A stretch of DNA of 64,000 bases from an uncultured Drancourtella sp. GTDB taxonomy: Bacteria > Bacillota > Clostridia > Lachnospirales > Lachnospiraceae. Made by a program: the position numbers and the translations under genes. The stretch is taken from NCBI GenBank assembly GCA_937880845.1, contig CALFLL010000046.1, forward strand, positions 19,149 to 83,148, given 5' to 3'. How positions within the stretch are numbered: position 1 is the first letter of the stretch; the number at the start of each line of letters is the position of its first letter. Below, in pieces: positions 23,621 through 31,963 of this stretch. The notes under the pieces are model-generated. The model was not told the DNA's origin. It did not search any database and was given only the letters and a program-made list of their open reading frames with translations.

Positions 23621-24586
23621 ATGGCAGAAACGAAAACAACAATCACAGAAGAAGTAAAAAATGAAATTCCAAGAGCAGTAACACAAAATTCAATCCTGAC
23701 GATTGAAGTCGATGCTTCGATTGAAAGTACACAGGAAAAAGAAGAGGCAAAATGGCATCAATTGTTAAATGCCCAGCGAACCCGGAAAATCCTGACTGGT
23801 CCGTTAAGTGGTATTGAGAAACTGGAAAGCGGCTGGACAGTAGCAGTCACTTATTTTAATGGTTACCGGATTTTAATTCCTATGTCTGAAATGATGATTA
23901 ACTTAAAAGGAGACGGAAGGGAAAACGCGGATACATTGAACCGCCAGGTAAGGATTGCTAATAATATGCTTGGGGCAGATATTGATTTTATTATCAAAGA
24001 TTTAGATGAGGCTTCCAGAAGCGTAGTGGCATCCCGAAAAGATGCGATGCTGCGGAAACGACAGATTTTCTATTTTACAGAAAATGAAGAGGAGCAGCCA
24101 ATGGTTTATCCTGGAAGGATTGTGGAGGCCAGAGTCATTGCTGTAGCACCAAAGGCAGTCCGTCTGGAAGTGTTTGGTGTAGAGTGCTCTGTGCGTGCAA
24201 GAGACATGGCATGGGAATGGATGCCAGATGCAACAGAAAAATTTCAGGTGGGAGATTTAGTGCTGGTCTGCGTTAACAAAATAGAAATGCCGGATGCTGA
24301 GAGTATGACAGTAGCCGTAGATGCGAAGGGAGCAACGGAAAATACCAATAAGGACAACTTAAAGAAATGCCACCGCCAGGGAAAATATTCCGGTATCGTG
24401 GTTGATGTTTATAAGGGAACGTACTTTATCCGTTTAGATCTTGGAGTAAATGCTATTGCCCATGAGTGCAACATGGCTTCCCTTCCAGGAAAACGAGATA
24501 AAATTGGCCTTGTTGTAACACGAATCAATGAAACTTCTGAGGTGGCAGAGGGAATCATTACAAGGCTGATTAAAAAATATTCTTAA
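23621..24586 (+). CDS. S1-domain-like RNA-binding protein
   Basis: 321 residues from ATG 23621 (AAGGAGG at 23607). Two beta-barrel S1-like segments are readable: VYPGRIVEARVIAVAPKAVR...CSVRARDM with VGDLVLVCVNKIE (about residues 160-230), and GKYSGIVVDVYKGTYFIRLD...VAHECNM (about 255-300). The N-terminal 60 residues are an acidic leader. The family is common in Clostridia ICEs. It may bind transcripts or single-stranded DNA of the element; the leader hairpin ahead of its own gene makes self-regulation conceivable (inference). Confidence 0.65.
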   Translation: MAETKTTITEEVKNEIPRAVTQNSILTIEVDASIESTQEKEEAKWHQLLNAQRTRKILTGPLSGIEKLESGWTVAVTYFNGYRILIPMSEMMINLKGDGRENADTLNRQVRIANNMLGADIDFIIKDLDEASRSVVASRKDAMLRKRQIFYFTENEEEQPMVYPGRIVEARVIAVAPKAVRLEVFGVECSVRARDMAWEWMPDATEKFQVGDLVLVCVNKIEMPDAESMTVAVDAKGATENTNKDNLKKCHRQGKYSGIVVDVYKGTYFIRLDLGVNAIAHECNMASLPGKRDKIGLVVTRINETSEVAEGIITRLIKKYS

Positions 24587-24592
24587 AAATTA

Positions 24593-24641
24593 AAAAAATT
24601 TGGAAAACCTATTGAACCGTGAAAGCCAAATTTTTTATAAT
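24593..24641 (+). promoter_or_regulatory. Terminator overlapping a promoter
   Basis: AAAAAATTTGG (24593-24603) and CCAAATTTTTT (24626-24636) are perfect inverted repeats forming a terminator for the S1-like gene. Inside and overlapping it are TTGAAC (24612-24617) and TATAAT (24636-24641), 18 bp apart, a promoter for the next gene. Confidence 0.6.
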
Positions 24642-24676
24642 GCATGATATAGACTAAAGCAGAAAGGGGAAATTCG

Positions 24677-25195
24677 ATGAAGAAAAAGAAAAATAGAAAG
24701 CAACTTCCAGAGGTAATCTGCCCATATTGTGGGAAAAAGGCAGTTTTAAGACCAGCTTCCTATCTATATGGAGAAAAGAGAATTTTCACCCCGGAAACAA
24801 TGTTTTATGTGTGTAGTGGTTATCCGGACTGCAATGCTTATGTTTCAGCGAACCAGAAAAACCACAGACCGCTTGGAATTATGGCGGATGGGGAACTTCG
24901 AAACCTTCGGATACAGACACATCGTGCATTAAGAGAAATTTGGACACAGGGATATATGACAAAAAACAGTACATATCATTGGCTGAGTGGAAAACTGGCA
25001 CTTCCGGAAAAGGAGACACATGTTGCCATGTTTAGTACTTATCGTTGTAGGGAAACCATACGCTTAGCCAATGAATTGTTAGAAGAGAGAAAAGAGATGG
25101 AAAAAAAGAAACAAAAAGGAAAGCCGAAAGGAGAAACAAAATCGCATGATAATGAAAGCCACGGAACACGATATGTATCGGCTTCTGGATTATAA
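24677..25195 (+). CDS. DUF3268-family zinc-finger protein
   Basis: 172 residues. The N-terminal half carries a topoisomerase-type zinc finger: VICPYCGKKAVLRP ... FYVCSGYPDCNAYVSAN, four Cys in a CxxC...CxxxxxC layout. The middle (RTHRALREIWTQGYMTKNSTYHWLSGKL) is the helical part usual in DUF3268 proteins of ICEs; the end is very basic. Likely binds DNA. Overlaps the next gene by 50 nt. Confidence 0.75.
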   Translation: MKKKKNRKQLPEVICPYCGKKAVLRPASYLYGEKRIFTPETMFYVCSGYPDCNAYVSANQKNHRPLGIMADGELRNLRIQTHRALREIWTQGYMTKNSTYHWLSGKLALPEKETHVAMFSTYRCRETIRLANELLEERKEMEKKKQKGKPKGETKSHDNESHGTRYVSASGL

Positions 25196-25802
25196 AGAGA
25201 AATGTCTGATAAGGGCGGGAAGCTGTTTTGGAATTTCCGGACTTTTGGGATTTTTCCTGCTTTTTAACCATTGCTTTTGGGAGAGTATCTGTGTATTCCT
25301 GATTTTAGCAAGTTGGGGATTCTATTTGGTAAAAGAAGCACTGAAAGCGAATGGAAGGATTATGCAGACGAAAGGCTGTTATATGAAATTAGAAGAGGAT
25401 TGTCTGGTAATTCGTCAGCCATACAAAAATGAGCATTATGAAGTGTGCCGGATTTTTTACAGAGAAATGGAAAAAATCGTAGAGGGAAGCCGCAGGGGGA
25501 TTCCGGAATTTTATATTGTAATCCGAAAAATGAAAGAGACAGAACAGACGAGTTTTATCCTGCTTGATAAGAAGGAAAGGGAAACACTTGTTTTTCAGGT
25601 GCGCTCTTTTGGGTATGACAAAGAAGCGTTCCGGAAATTCTATCTAAAGCTGCGGTGGCTGGTTCCTGGAAAAGTACGGATTATTGGAACAAAAAAACAG
25701 ACTGTATGGAAACAGAAAGCAAAGAAACATTGGGTCGGGCCGGCATTTGCCGGCTTTCTTTTTTATCTTATACCAAAAGCAGTTCTGTGTCTGCTTTTGT
25801 AG
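25146..25802 (+). CDS. Membrane protein of unknown function
   Basis: 218 residues. Two membrane helices (about 20-63: GISGLLGFFLLFN, ICVFLILASWGFYLV), a soluble beta-rich middle (DCLVIRQPYK, EFYIVIRKMKE) that resembles a PH-like membrane domain, and a C-terminal helix (FAGFLFYLIPKAVLCLLL). AAAGGAG lies 13 nt before ATG 25146. A terminator-like hairpin sits inside its 3' end (25739). No named family recognised. Confidence 0.55.
   Translation: MIMKATEHDMYRLLDYKEKCLIRAGSCFGISGLLGFFLLFNHCFWESICVFLILASWGFYLVKEALKANGRIMQTKGCYMKLEEDCLVIRQPYKNEHYEVCRIFYREMEKIVEGSRRGIPEFYIVIRKMKETEQTSFILLDKKERETLVFQVRSFGYDKEAFRKFYLKLRWLVPGKVRIIGTKKQTVWKQKAKKHWVGPAFAGFLFYLIPKAVLCLLL
25739..25764 (+). terminator. Terminator-like hairpin inside a coding region
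   Basis: GCCGGC-ATTT-GCCGGC followed by TTTCTTTTTT, within the last 22 codons of the membrane-protein gene. Confidence 0.5.
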
Positions 25803-25823
25803 TTCCAAAGGTAAGAAAGAGAA

Positions 25824-26351
25824 ATGGAGATGGACATGAAAAAAAGGTGGAGGAAGCAGCGGGAAAGCATGACACAATATATGATCAAAAATTTAGATGG
25901 AACAGAAGAAATCCCATTTTTATTTAAAGATAAAATGCTGAAAGCAGGGCTTTTGTCTTTTTTTATTGCTGTAATCGGTACATATATGGGGGTGCAATTT
26001 GAGGAAGCGAGTTTTTTGATACTTACCTGGATATTGGCAGTGTTTTCGTTTTATCAGATTTTCAAGTTTCTGAAGATTGGGAAAACAGGAGAATATGAGA
26101 TTATGGAAGCACAGGTTCTTGCAGTCAAGGGAAAGCATTATCCGGGCAGAATGTATCAGATAGTTGTACAGGATAAAGATGGAAGCCGGATCCGCATTCG
26201 GATGCAAAAAGAAAAAAACCTCATGGTTGGAAAAACATACCGGTTCTATTTTGGAAAAGTGGAACGGGTGGAGGGAAAAGCTGCAAAAATAGGGGAACTT
26301 ATGTATGAGGTTTTTTACGGGGCAGAAGAAATCCCACAGGAAGAACGGTGA
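25824..26351 (+). CDS. Membrane protein of unknown function
   Basis: 175 residues. Basic N-terminus, two membrane helices (about 42-82: LLSFFIAVIGTYMGVQF, FLILTWILAVFSFYQIF) and a C-terminal beta-rich cytosolic domain (YEIMEAQVLAVKGKHYPG, GSRIRIRMQKEKNLMVGKTY) like the OB-type or NfeD-like tails of small membrane proteins. Three in-frame ATGs (25824, 25830, 25836); the first is given. Its last codons form part of the tRNA-top-like structure at 26338. Confidence 0.55.
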   Translation: MEMDMKKRWRKQRESMTQYMIKNLDGTEEIPFLFKDKMLKAGLLSFFIAVIGTYMGVQFEEASFLILTWILAVFSFYQIFKFLKIGKTGEYEIMEAQVLAVKGKHYPGRMYQIVVQDKDGSRIRIRMQKEKNLMVGKTYRFYFGKVERVEGKAAKIGELMYEVFYGAEEIPQEER

Positions 26352-26402
26352 AAAAAGTGTGGTTCGAACCCACACTCTTCCTTTCGTGCCGACATGCACG
26401 AA
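26338..26402 (+). promoter_or_regulatory. Tandem hairpins with a tRNA T-arm look, in the cold-shock gene leader
   Basis: Stem GTGTGG/CCACAC with the canonical T-loop TTCGAAC (26357-26375) is directly bracketed by AGGAAGA (26338-26344) and TCTTCCT (26376-26382), like an acceptor stem on a T-arm. A second perfect hairpin TTCGTGC/GCACGAA follows (26383-26402), then the ribosome site. Confidence 0.5.
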
Positions 26403-26421
26403 ATAATAATAAAAAGGAGAG

Positions 26422-26667
26422 ATGACTATGGCAGGAAAAGAAATGAAAGGAACTGTAAAATGGTTTAGTGCAAAGAGAGGATATGGCTTTCTTGTGGATG
26501 CAGATGGCATTGATTACTTTGTACATTACAGTGAAATCCAGTTGGAAGGATTTAAAACCTTGAGGAACAATATGGAAGTATCCTTTATGGTTGAAGAAGA
26601 TGAAAAGGGACGAAGCATTGCAAAGTGTGTTGTTCCAATCTTAGAAGAAACATCGGAAGAAGAATAA
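26422..26667 (+). CDS. Cold-shock domain protein
   Basis: 81 residues with a CspA-type OB fold: RNP1 KWFSAKRGYGFL and RNP2 DYFVHYSEI, preceded by KGTVKWF. It binds single-stranded RNA/DNA. The C-terminus is extended by an acidic tail (EETSEEE). ATG 26422 or 26428 both fit the AAGGAGAG site. Unlike chromosomal csp genes it lies inside the ICE, between membrane-protein genes and a long leader, so it may serve as an RNA chaperone for the element (inference). Confidence 0.88.
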   Translation: MTMAGKEMKGTVKWFSAKRGYGFLVDADGIDYFVHYSEIQLEGFKTLRNNMEVSFMVEEDEKGRSIAKCVVPILEETSEEE

Positions 26668-26776
26668 ACGACTGGAAGGGGGCAGATAAAAATGCTTCTG
26701 TCCCCGGTTAAAAAAATTCTGGTAAATATGTGTGGAATTGTGAAAAAAACGTATTTACTACTAAATACATGGATAG
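26668..26776. other. Intergenic region after the cold-shock gene
   Basis: AT-rich; with the leader described next it makes a gene-free stretch of about 320 bp. Nothing else is recognised here. Confidence 0.4.
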
Positions 26777-26812
26777 AAAGATTGACATATACTATATATT
26801 GTGTTAATCTTT
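26777..26812 (+). promoter_or_regulatory. Promoter framed by an inverted repeat
   Basis: TTGACA (26782-26787), 17-bp spacer, TAATCT (26805-26810). AAAGATT (26777-26783) and AATCTTT (26806-26812) are perfect inverted arms over the -35 and -10, a plausible operator. The ensuing leader also has hairpins TATGGAAA/TTCCATA and TTCCGG/CCGGAA before 26900. Confidence 0.6.
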
Positions 26813-26925
26813 AAGTGACTTTATTTTATATGGAAACAGCATATTGCTTTCCATAAGTCAAATTTAGTTCCGGCTATGTTTCCGGAAGAGAACTTTTAAC
26901 AACCGTTTTAAACGCATAGATAGAC

Positions 26926-26965
26926 AGACACAAAAAGACAATGGCTCTTTTTTGTGTCTTTTTTT
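26926..26965 (+). terminator. Leader hairpin before 26986/27017 (possible attenuator)
   Basis: AGACACAAAAAGA and TCTTTTTTGTGTCT form a long stem ending in a T tract; AAAGGAGG follows about 10 nt later. Confidence 0.65.
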
Positions 26966-26985
26966 GTGCGTGAAAGGAGGAAAAC

Positions 26986-27078
26986 ATGCAAAAAAACGGA
27001 AAGGAAGGAGAAAAGAATGTGCCAAAGGAAATATGTACAGAAGCTAAGCGAACAGCGAAAAACCAGAAAACTGTTTGA
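26986..27078 (+). CDS. Possible 30-codon leader ORF
   Basis: ATG 26986 follows a perfect AAAGGAGG by about 7 nt. The 30-residue product is Lys-rich (MQKNGKEGEKNVPKEI). It overlaps the start of the next gene in another frame, so its translation could feed ribosomes to, or compete with, ATG 27017. Confidence 0.35.
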   Translation: MQKNGKEGEKNVPKEICTEAKRTAKNQKTV

Positions 27079-27622
27079 AACGCTCACTTTTTTAGAAAAG
27101 CAGATGGAAGATGAGTCTGCCGTTCGGGATGCTGACACGGTACTTGCAGATATTTTAGAGGGCGCCGATTTTGAAATTACCGGAATTGTAACTGACCTTT
27201 TAAAAAATTATCAGGGCAGTAAAGACCGTGAGTCAGTGGAAACCTGTTTCGAAGTATTAACAGGGGTAACGATACAAGAGTATCTAAAAAAGTGTATCAT
27301 CACGATTCTCAGTCAGAAAAAAGGAGAGGTTTCAAATCGAAAAAAGTGTATGCTCTATCAGGGATTGCATTTTTTACCTGTGGGGAAAAGGGTGGAGCAA
27401 AAAGGAGAAATTTATCTTTTCCCTAGGAAGATTTCGAACCATGAGAAAGAAATAGACCAATTGCAAGAAGTCAAGGAACAAACAGGCCTTGATATATTTC
27501 TTTGTCTGGAAGATTACCGGCTGTACTTCCTACAGGAAAGGAAAGTTTTTGTATATCTGCCAAATGGAAGGAGGCGAACCTATGCAGACAAGTATTCTAT
27601 GGGAAGGGGGTCTGCCAAGTAA
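27017..27622 (+). CDS. Hypothetical ICE protein
   Basis: 201 residues from ATG 27017 (AAGGAG 11 nt upstream). The N-terminal half is helical (LFETLTFLEKQMEDESAVRD, FEITGIVTDLLKNY); the C-terminal half is mixed (GEIYLFPRKISNHEKEIDQL, YRLYFLQERKVFVYL). Not recognised. Overlaps the next gene by 41 nt, so the two are translationally linked. Confidence 0.55.
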   Translation: MCQRKYVQKLSEQRKTRKLFETLTFLEKQMEDESAVRDADTVLADILEGADFEITGIVTDLLKNYQGSKDRESVETCFEVLTGVTIQEYLKKCIITILSQKKGEVSNRKKCMLYQGLHFLPVGKRVEQKGEIYLFPRKISNHEKEIDQLQEVKEQTGLDIFLCLEDYRLYFLQERKVFVYLPNGRRRTYADKYSMGRGSAK

Positions 27623-28844
27623 GGAAGAGATGGAGAAAATGAAACAGGAAGGTTATCTGTTTCGTGCTGTAGAAGGTGGATGGAAGATTTGTTTAAAGCT
27701 GCATAATACACCTACGGGAACATGGTATGCAGATAACTTCTCAAAATCATTTTTAAAAGAAGTGGAATTGCATCAATATCTGGAAGAGGTTGAAAAACGG
27801 GCAACATGGTTTGAGGTTCCAAGTAAAGAATTACGAGTATACGAAGCAGGACAGATACTGGAAAAGCCTGAGAGTAAAGAAGAGCGTATCTGTATGGAAG
27901 TATTACGAGATACAAAGAACCATTCCCGTCTTTTATTGAAAACCAATCAGACAGAAGCATACCAACTGGGGAGTTCTGCAATCCCGACTTTAGAAAGCAG
28001 GGCCAGAATCAGCGGTGCGGCATTGTCCAGTGTAGAGCCTGCGGTACTTGCGGAAATCCTGAATCAGTGTTTGAAAGTCGCAAAAGGGAAAGCATTGCTC
28101 CGTGTTTCAGAAGGAAAGGTTCGGGCAGTGCATTCAGCAGAAAAAAACGGGTATCAGGTATATCCCTTACCGGAGGTTTTTATGCTTGCCAGTGTTTACA
28201 TACGTGGAGAGTATAAAAAGAGTACCTTTTTAGAAGGGTATGCGGACCAGACTATGGTATCGGCAATCTGGCAGATTGAAGATCATCGGCTGGAAGAAGT
28301 GTATGGGGAAATCATGGAAAAGTATGGAAAGCAGGTAAAAGAGAAACTTACAGCTACCATACGCATCACATCTTCCGATGTGGCAGCATCAGGTGCCAAT
28401 ATTTTTTACAGCCTGATGGAGGGACAACGAAAGATTGCATTAGGAACGGATATGCGGATGCGGCACAATAATTCTGTGGAATTTCAACAGTTTACGGAAA
28501 ATCTGCTTTCAACTTTTGAATGCTATAAAAATGCATTGAAAGGGACGGTGGAAAAACTGTGTGCTATTTCCATTGAGTATCCAGTCAATACCATGATTGG
28601 AATTATGACAAAACAAGGGTTTGGGAAAAAGAATGTTGCAGAGATCGTAGACCGCTTTAAAGCAACCTTTGGTGATGCACCCTGCACCGCATACGAAGTG
28701 TATTGTGGGATTGGGGAAATTCTTTTCTTGGCACAGAGCAAGGGAATATCCGGCAGAACTATGGTGGAGCTGGAAGAAAAAGTTGCCAAATGCACGAGTA
28801 TGAAGTGGAGAGAATATGACATTCCCGGAGATCTTGTTTATTAG
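27582..28844 (+). CDS. Hypothetical ICE protein, large, possibly DUF932-like
   Basis: 420 residues from ATG 27582 (GGAGG 9 nt upstream). The central part (LESRARISGAALSSV, LLRVSEGKVRAVHSAEKNGY, YPLPEVFMLASVYI) and later helices (NNSVEFQQFTENLLSTFECY) give a mixed fold. The general layout recalls DUF932/phage-plasmid proteins of unknown role, but I cannot confirm that. It precedes the ERF recombinase and primase genes, so a DNA-metabolism role is plausible. Confidence 0.5.
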   Translation: MQTSILWEGGLPSKEEMEKMKQEGYLFRAVEGGWKICLKLHNTPTGTWYADNFSKSFLKEVELHQYLEEVEKRATWFEVPSKELRVYEAGQILEKPESKEERICMEVLRDTKNHSRLLLKTNQTEAYQLGSSAIPTLESRARISGAALSSVEPAVLAEILNQCLKVAKGKALLRVSEGKVRAVHSAEKNGYQVYPLPEVFMLASVYIRGEYKKSTFLEGYADQTMVSAIWQIEDHRLEEVYGEIMEKYGKQVKEKLTATIRITSSDVAASGANIFYSLMEGQRKIALGTDMRMRHNNSVEFQQFTENLLSTFECYKNALKGTVEKLCAISIEYPVNTMIGIMTKQGFGKKNVAEIVDRFKATFGDAPCTAYEVYCGIGEILFLAQSKGISGRTMVELEEKVAKCTSMKWREYDIPGDLVY

Positions 28845-28899
28845 GGGAAGATCAGAAAAATTAAATTTGGGTTACCGTATATATAGGAGAGAAAAGAAT

Positions 28900-29445
28900 A
28901 TGGATTATAAAAAAGGAAAGAAAGAACTGGGAATTTATTACGCAAATATGCTGGTTTCCATTGCAGAAGAGATCTCTGCAAAGAACACAGGAAAAGGAAA
29001 GACGGGAATACAAGGAATCTTTTCCGCTTTACAAAAGCGTGGGACAGTCCGCAGAAATATGACATATCTGGTCACACACTGGGTTTACAGATTGTCACTG
29101 TTTACACCATGGGAAGAGGAAGAACTTTGGTCAGTAGATATGGCAAGAGAAGCGTTCTCCTGTCCTGTGATACTTCCAACATGCAGCAGAAAGAATATTT
29201 TCAGAATCCGGAAGATAGAAGGAGAACCAGAAAAACGGCTGGAAGCAATTTTAAGACAGCTAACAGATTCCGATAAAGATCAGTTTATGAAAGCATTTTG
29301 GCTGGAACTTGTAACTATGAAGAAAGAGAAACAGCAGGTACTTACAGAATTTTTATTGGAATGGCTGTGGGTAGCATGTGGGAAAGAACAGGCAATGGAA
29401 AGAATACGGTATTGGGCATCTTCATACTGTCTTCCATTTGCATAA
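28900..29445 (+). CDS. Hypothetical ICE protein, helical
   Basis: 181 residues from ATG 28900, 8 nt after AGGAG; the in-frame GTG at 28816 lies inside the previous gene. Mostly helical (LGIYYANMLVSIAEEISAKN, VLTEFLLEWLWVACGKEQAM), no membrane segment or known motif. Unrecognised. Confidence 0.5.
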   Translation: MDYKKGKKELGIYYANMLVSIAEEISAKNTGKGKTGIQGIFSALQKRGTVRRNMTYLVTHWVYRLSLFTPWEEEELWSVDMAREAFSCPVILPTCSRKNIFRIRKIEGEPEKRLEAILRQLTDSDKDQFMKAFWLELVTMKKEKQQVLTEFLLEWLWVACGKEQAMERIRYWASSYCLPFA

Positions 29446-29472
29446 AAATGAAAAGAAAAGGAGAAAAAGAAT

Positions 29473-30453
29473 ATGAGAAATGTACCAGAATGGACGAAAG
29501 GAAATGCATTTGCAAAACGTTTTTTTAAGTGGCTTAGGAGAAAGAACAAGCCAGCCCTTTTGACATGGGAGAATGTGTTTACCAAGACTTTCAACAGAGA
29601 ATTTACCTTTGTGTATATGGGAACAAACCTTGAAAACAGAGCCAGTCATTTATATCAGGGGATGGAATTTGTCGGGATTTTCAATCAAAAGACGTTTGAA
29701 TTTACAGATGTATCCTACGCCTTGCGTGCTTTGTTAAATATTCCGGAAGGAAAAAATTTCCGGTTCCAGCGTGGATGTATGCGCTGCCTGGAACAGAAGG
29801 TTCAGGAATATGCCCAAAAGAAACTGGAGAAAGGAAAAAAGGATATTGTGATCACCGCAGTTGAAAGAGCAGCAGTCGCATGGAAATATCGGGAATTGAT
29901 TGAAAAGACAGCAGGAGATGTGATTTTTGAAAAAAATTCTGTAACAGACCGATTACTCCCACAACAGGACTTTGCTTTCGATGGAGAAACGTATGTATTT
30001 GACAATTGGCTGTACTTTTGCTATTTAAGAAACCGAAAGGCTGTCATCCGCAGGTTTGGAAGATACTGGGCAAAAGAACTGCAGAACAGGGAAGTCATGC
30101 GTCAGATTTTTGAAACAGAAGTAAACAACAAAGCAAAGTTTTTGATGAAGAAACAACCGGAGAGGATTGAAAAAATCAGAGCCCTGAGAAAATCGTTGGA
30201 GCAGGTGCATCATACCGTAATTGTAGTTGTAAGAGGGAGACAAGGTGTTTTTGAATATTTCCACATCGATGCAGAGGTATTAAAAAATACAACCGGAAAG
30301 TACCCACTCAGTCAGGTATCTGGACAAGAAAAGAAACGTCTGAAAGAAAAGTACGGGGCAAATAAGGTATGGGACGTAGAAGAAATCTATCAGGTAGGAG
30401 CAAGGGATATCTGGTATTACAATGTCATGGCAGAACAGAAACAGGCTGCTTAA
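29473..30453 (+). CDS. Hypothetical ICE protein, basic
   Basis: 326 residues, strongly basic (WLRRKNKPALL, RKAVIRRFGRYWAKEL), with a helical C-terminal half. AAAGGAG precedes ATG 29473. Third of three consecutive unknowns in front of the ERF gene with consistent ribosome sites and spacing, so real but unassigned. Confidence 0.5.
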   Translation: MRNVPEWTKGNAFAKRFFKWLRRKNKPALLTWENVFTKTFNREFTFVYMGTNLENRASHLYQGMEFVGIFNQKTFEFTDVSYALRALLNIPEGKNFRFQRGCMRCLEQKVQEYAQKKLEKGKKDIVITAVERAAVAWKYRELIEKTAGDVIFEKNSVTDRLLPQQDFAFDGETYVFDNWLYFCYLRNRKAVIRRFGRYWAKELQNREVMRQIFETEVNNKAKFLMKKQPERIEKIRALRKSLEQVHHTVIVVVRGRQGVFEYFHIDAEVLKNTTGKYPLSQVSGQEKKRLKEKYGANKVWDVEEIYQVGARDIWYYNVMAEQKQAA

Positions 30454-30476
30454 TTGAAAGAACAGGAGGACATAGG

Positions 30477-31880
30477 ATGGAAAACAAAGAAACAATGAAT
30501 TTACAGCAAAAACTAATTGCAATTTCAAACGAAATGCCAAAGCTGTTAAAAAAGCATTATTCAGACGAAGTGGATTATGATTTTGTAAAGATTGATGATA
30601 TCTTTGAACTTTTAAATCCGGCGTTTACGAAGCACCACATCTGTTTGCAGGAATTAGAAGAGACAGATGCAGCTTACAGTAAAGTAGATGGCAGCTGGAT
30701 TTATACAGCAAAACTTACATTTTTTATTGTCAATGCGGACTGTTTGGAGGAAAAAGAGCGAGTAAGTATTCAGCTGGTGGGAGACCATCTGGACTCTCCT
30801 GCAAAGGCGAAAGGAGCAGCATGGACGTATGGGTTTAAATACTTCTTCCTGTATAAATTCCGTATGAAACAGGAAACGGAAGATCCGGATATGAAGGGGA
30901 CACCAAATGGACCTGATAAATCAAAGGAAAGGGTGGAATATAAAAAATCCGAAGTGCCGGTAAAGCCACAGAAACCGGAAAAAAAGGCTTCTGATGTAAT
31001 TGCAGACAGTCCTTTAGCGCAACCGCCGCAGGAAGATAAGAAAAGAAACAAAGATACTATAATACAGGCAGATTTTTTTCCGGATCCTGCAGCTTTTTTA
31101 GAAGAAAGTGAAGAGACAGAAACAGCGGAAGATATGAAAGTGCAAGAAACAAAGAGGTTGGAAAAACAATCTTCAGAAGCAGCAGAAGTAGTGCATTATC
31201 AGGAAACAGCAGAACAGGAAGTACTGTTAGAGGAAACTCAGCCAGATTCATTGACAAACGAGGGAAAAGGCATTTTAGATTCTTCTTCCATAGAAGATTT
31301 AAAAGACGAAAAACCGGAGAGGGAACCAAACGAAAACAATCTGGAAGAAAAATCAAAAGAGGAGAAGAAAGAGCCGAAGGAGTCGGGCTTGCAATCTCAT
31401 AAGAAAAAGGAAGAGGACGGTTTTGGACAGATGAACCTTTTGGATTTTTCAGCACAACAGACAAAGGAAGCAGAAGTTCAAGAGACAGAAAGCAGTGAAA
31501 CAAAAGCAGCAGATACAGCTCAGGAGATTACGGAAGAAAAGGAAATGAAAGAGAAATCTTCCGTTTCTGCTCCATCAGAAGATTTTGAAGAGGCGAAAGA
31601 AGAAGTTCCCTTTGAAGAAATAGATGAAGAAGACTTTTTCTTGCAGTTACAAAGAGATATGGAAAGTGAAGCGGAGAAGAAACCTCTGACAGTAGAAGAG
31701 GCAAAAAAGGTAATTTGTCCGTATGCGTTGTTTGAAGGAAAGTCATTTGGTGAAATGCTTGGGACAGAAGCGGGATATCGGCAGTTACAATGGTTTGCAA
31801 ACGAATACAGAGGTTCTGATTTTAAAATGAAAGAAGCAGCTCAGCTTTTACTGGAAGACTGTGAACAGAAAGCTGCTTAA
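30477..31880 (+). CDS. ERF-family single-strand annealing protein with long acidic linker
   Basis: 467 residues from ATG 30477 (AGGAGG upstream). The N-terminal 140 match the ERF family: MNLQQKLIAISNEMPKL, YDFVKIDDIFELLNPAF, and GAAWTYGFKYFFLYKF. Residues about 150-400 are a Glu/Lys/Ser-rich disordered stretch. The C-terminal 65 (CPYALFEGKSFGEML, YRQLQWFANEY) resemble the small DUF3820-type domain found with exonucleases and recombinases. ERF proteins anneal complementary single strands; on a mobile element they aid circularisation, repair and recombination with related elements. Confidence 0.78.
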   Translation: MENKETMNLQQKLIAISNEMPKLLKKHYSDEVDYDFVKIDDIFELLNPAFTKHHICLQELEETDAAYSKVDGSWIYTAKLTFFIVNADCLEEKERVSIQLVGDHLDSPAKAKGAAWTYGFKYFFLYKFRMKQETEDPDMKGTPNGPDKSKERVEYKKSEVPVKPQKPEKKASDVIADSPLAQPPQEDKKRNKDTIIQADFFPDPAAFLEESEETETAEDMKVQETKRLEKQSSEAAEVVHYQETAEQEVLLEETQPDSLTNEGKGILDSSSIEDLKDEKPEREPNENNLEEKSKEEKKEPKESGLQSHKKKEEDGFGQMNLLDFSAQQTKEAEVQETESSETKAADTAQEITEEKEMKEKSSVSAPSEDFEEAKEEVPFEEIDEEDFFLQLQRDMESEAEKKPLTVEEAKKVICPYALFEGKSFGEMLGTEAGYRQLQWFANEYRGSDFKMKEAAQLLLEDCEQKAA

Positions 31881-31963
31881 AAGATTAACTATTAGGAAGA
31901 GGCGTGCTGGCCATGCCTTTTCCGACTTTTGTAAGGGGATATTTCCAGAAAGGTAAAAAGGAT

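Noticed and set aside
26357..26375. Complete tRNA gene from the TTCGAAC T-arm
   Set aside because: No D-arm, anticodon arm or full cloverleaf; only the acceptor/T-arm-like half can be drawn.
25920..26510. 196-codon antisense ORF across two genes and the leader
   Set aside because: Runs against clear genes and the cold-shock leader, with Phe/His-rich nonsense composition.
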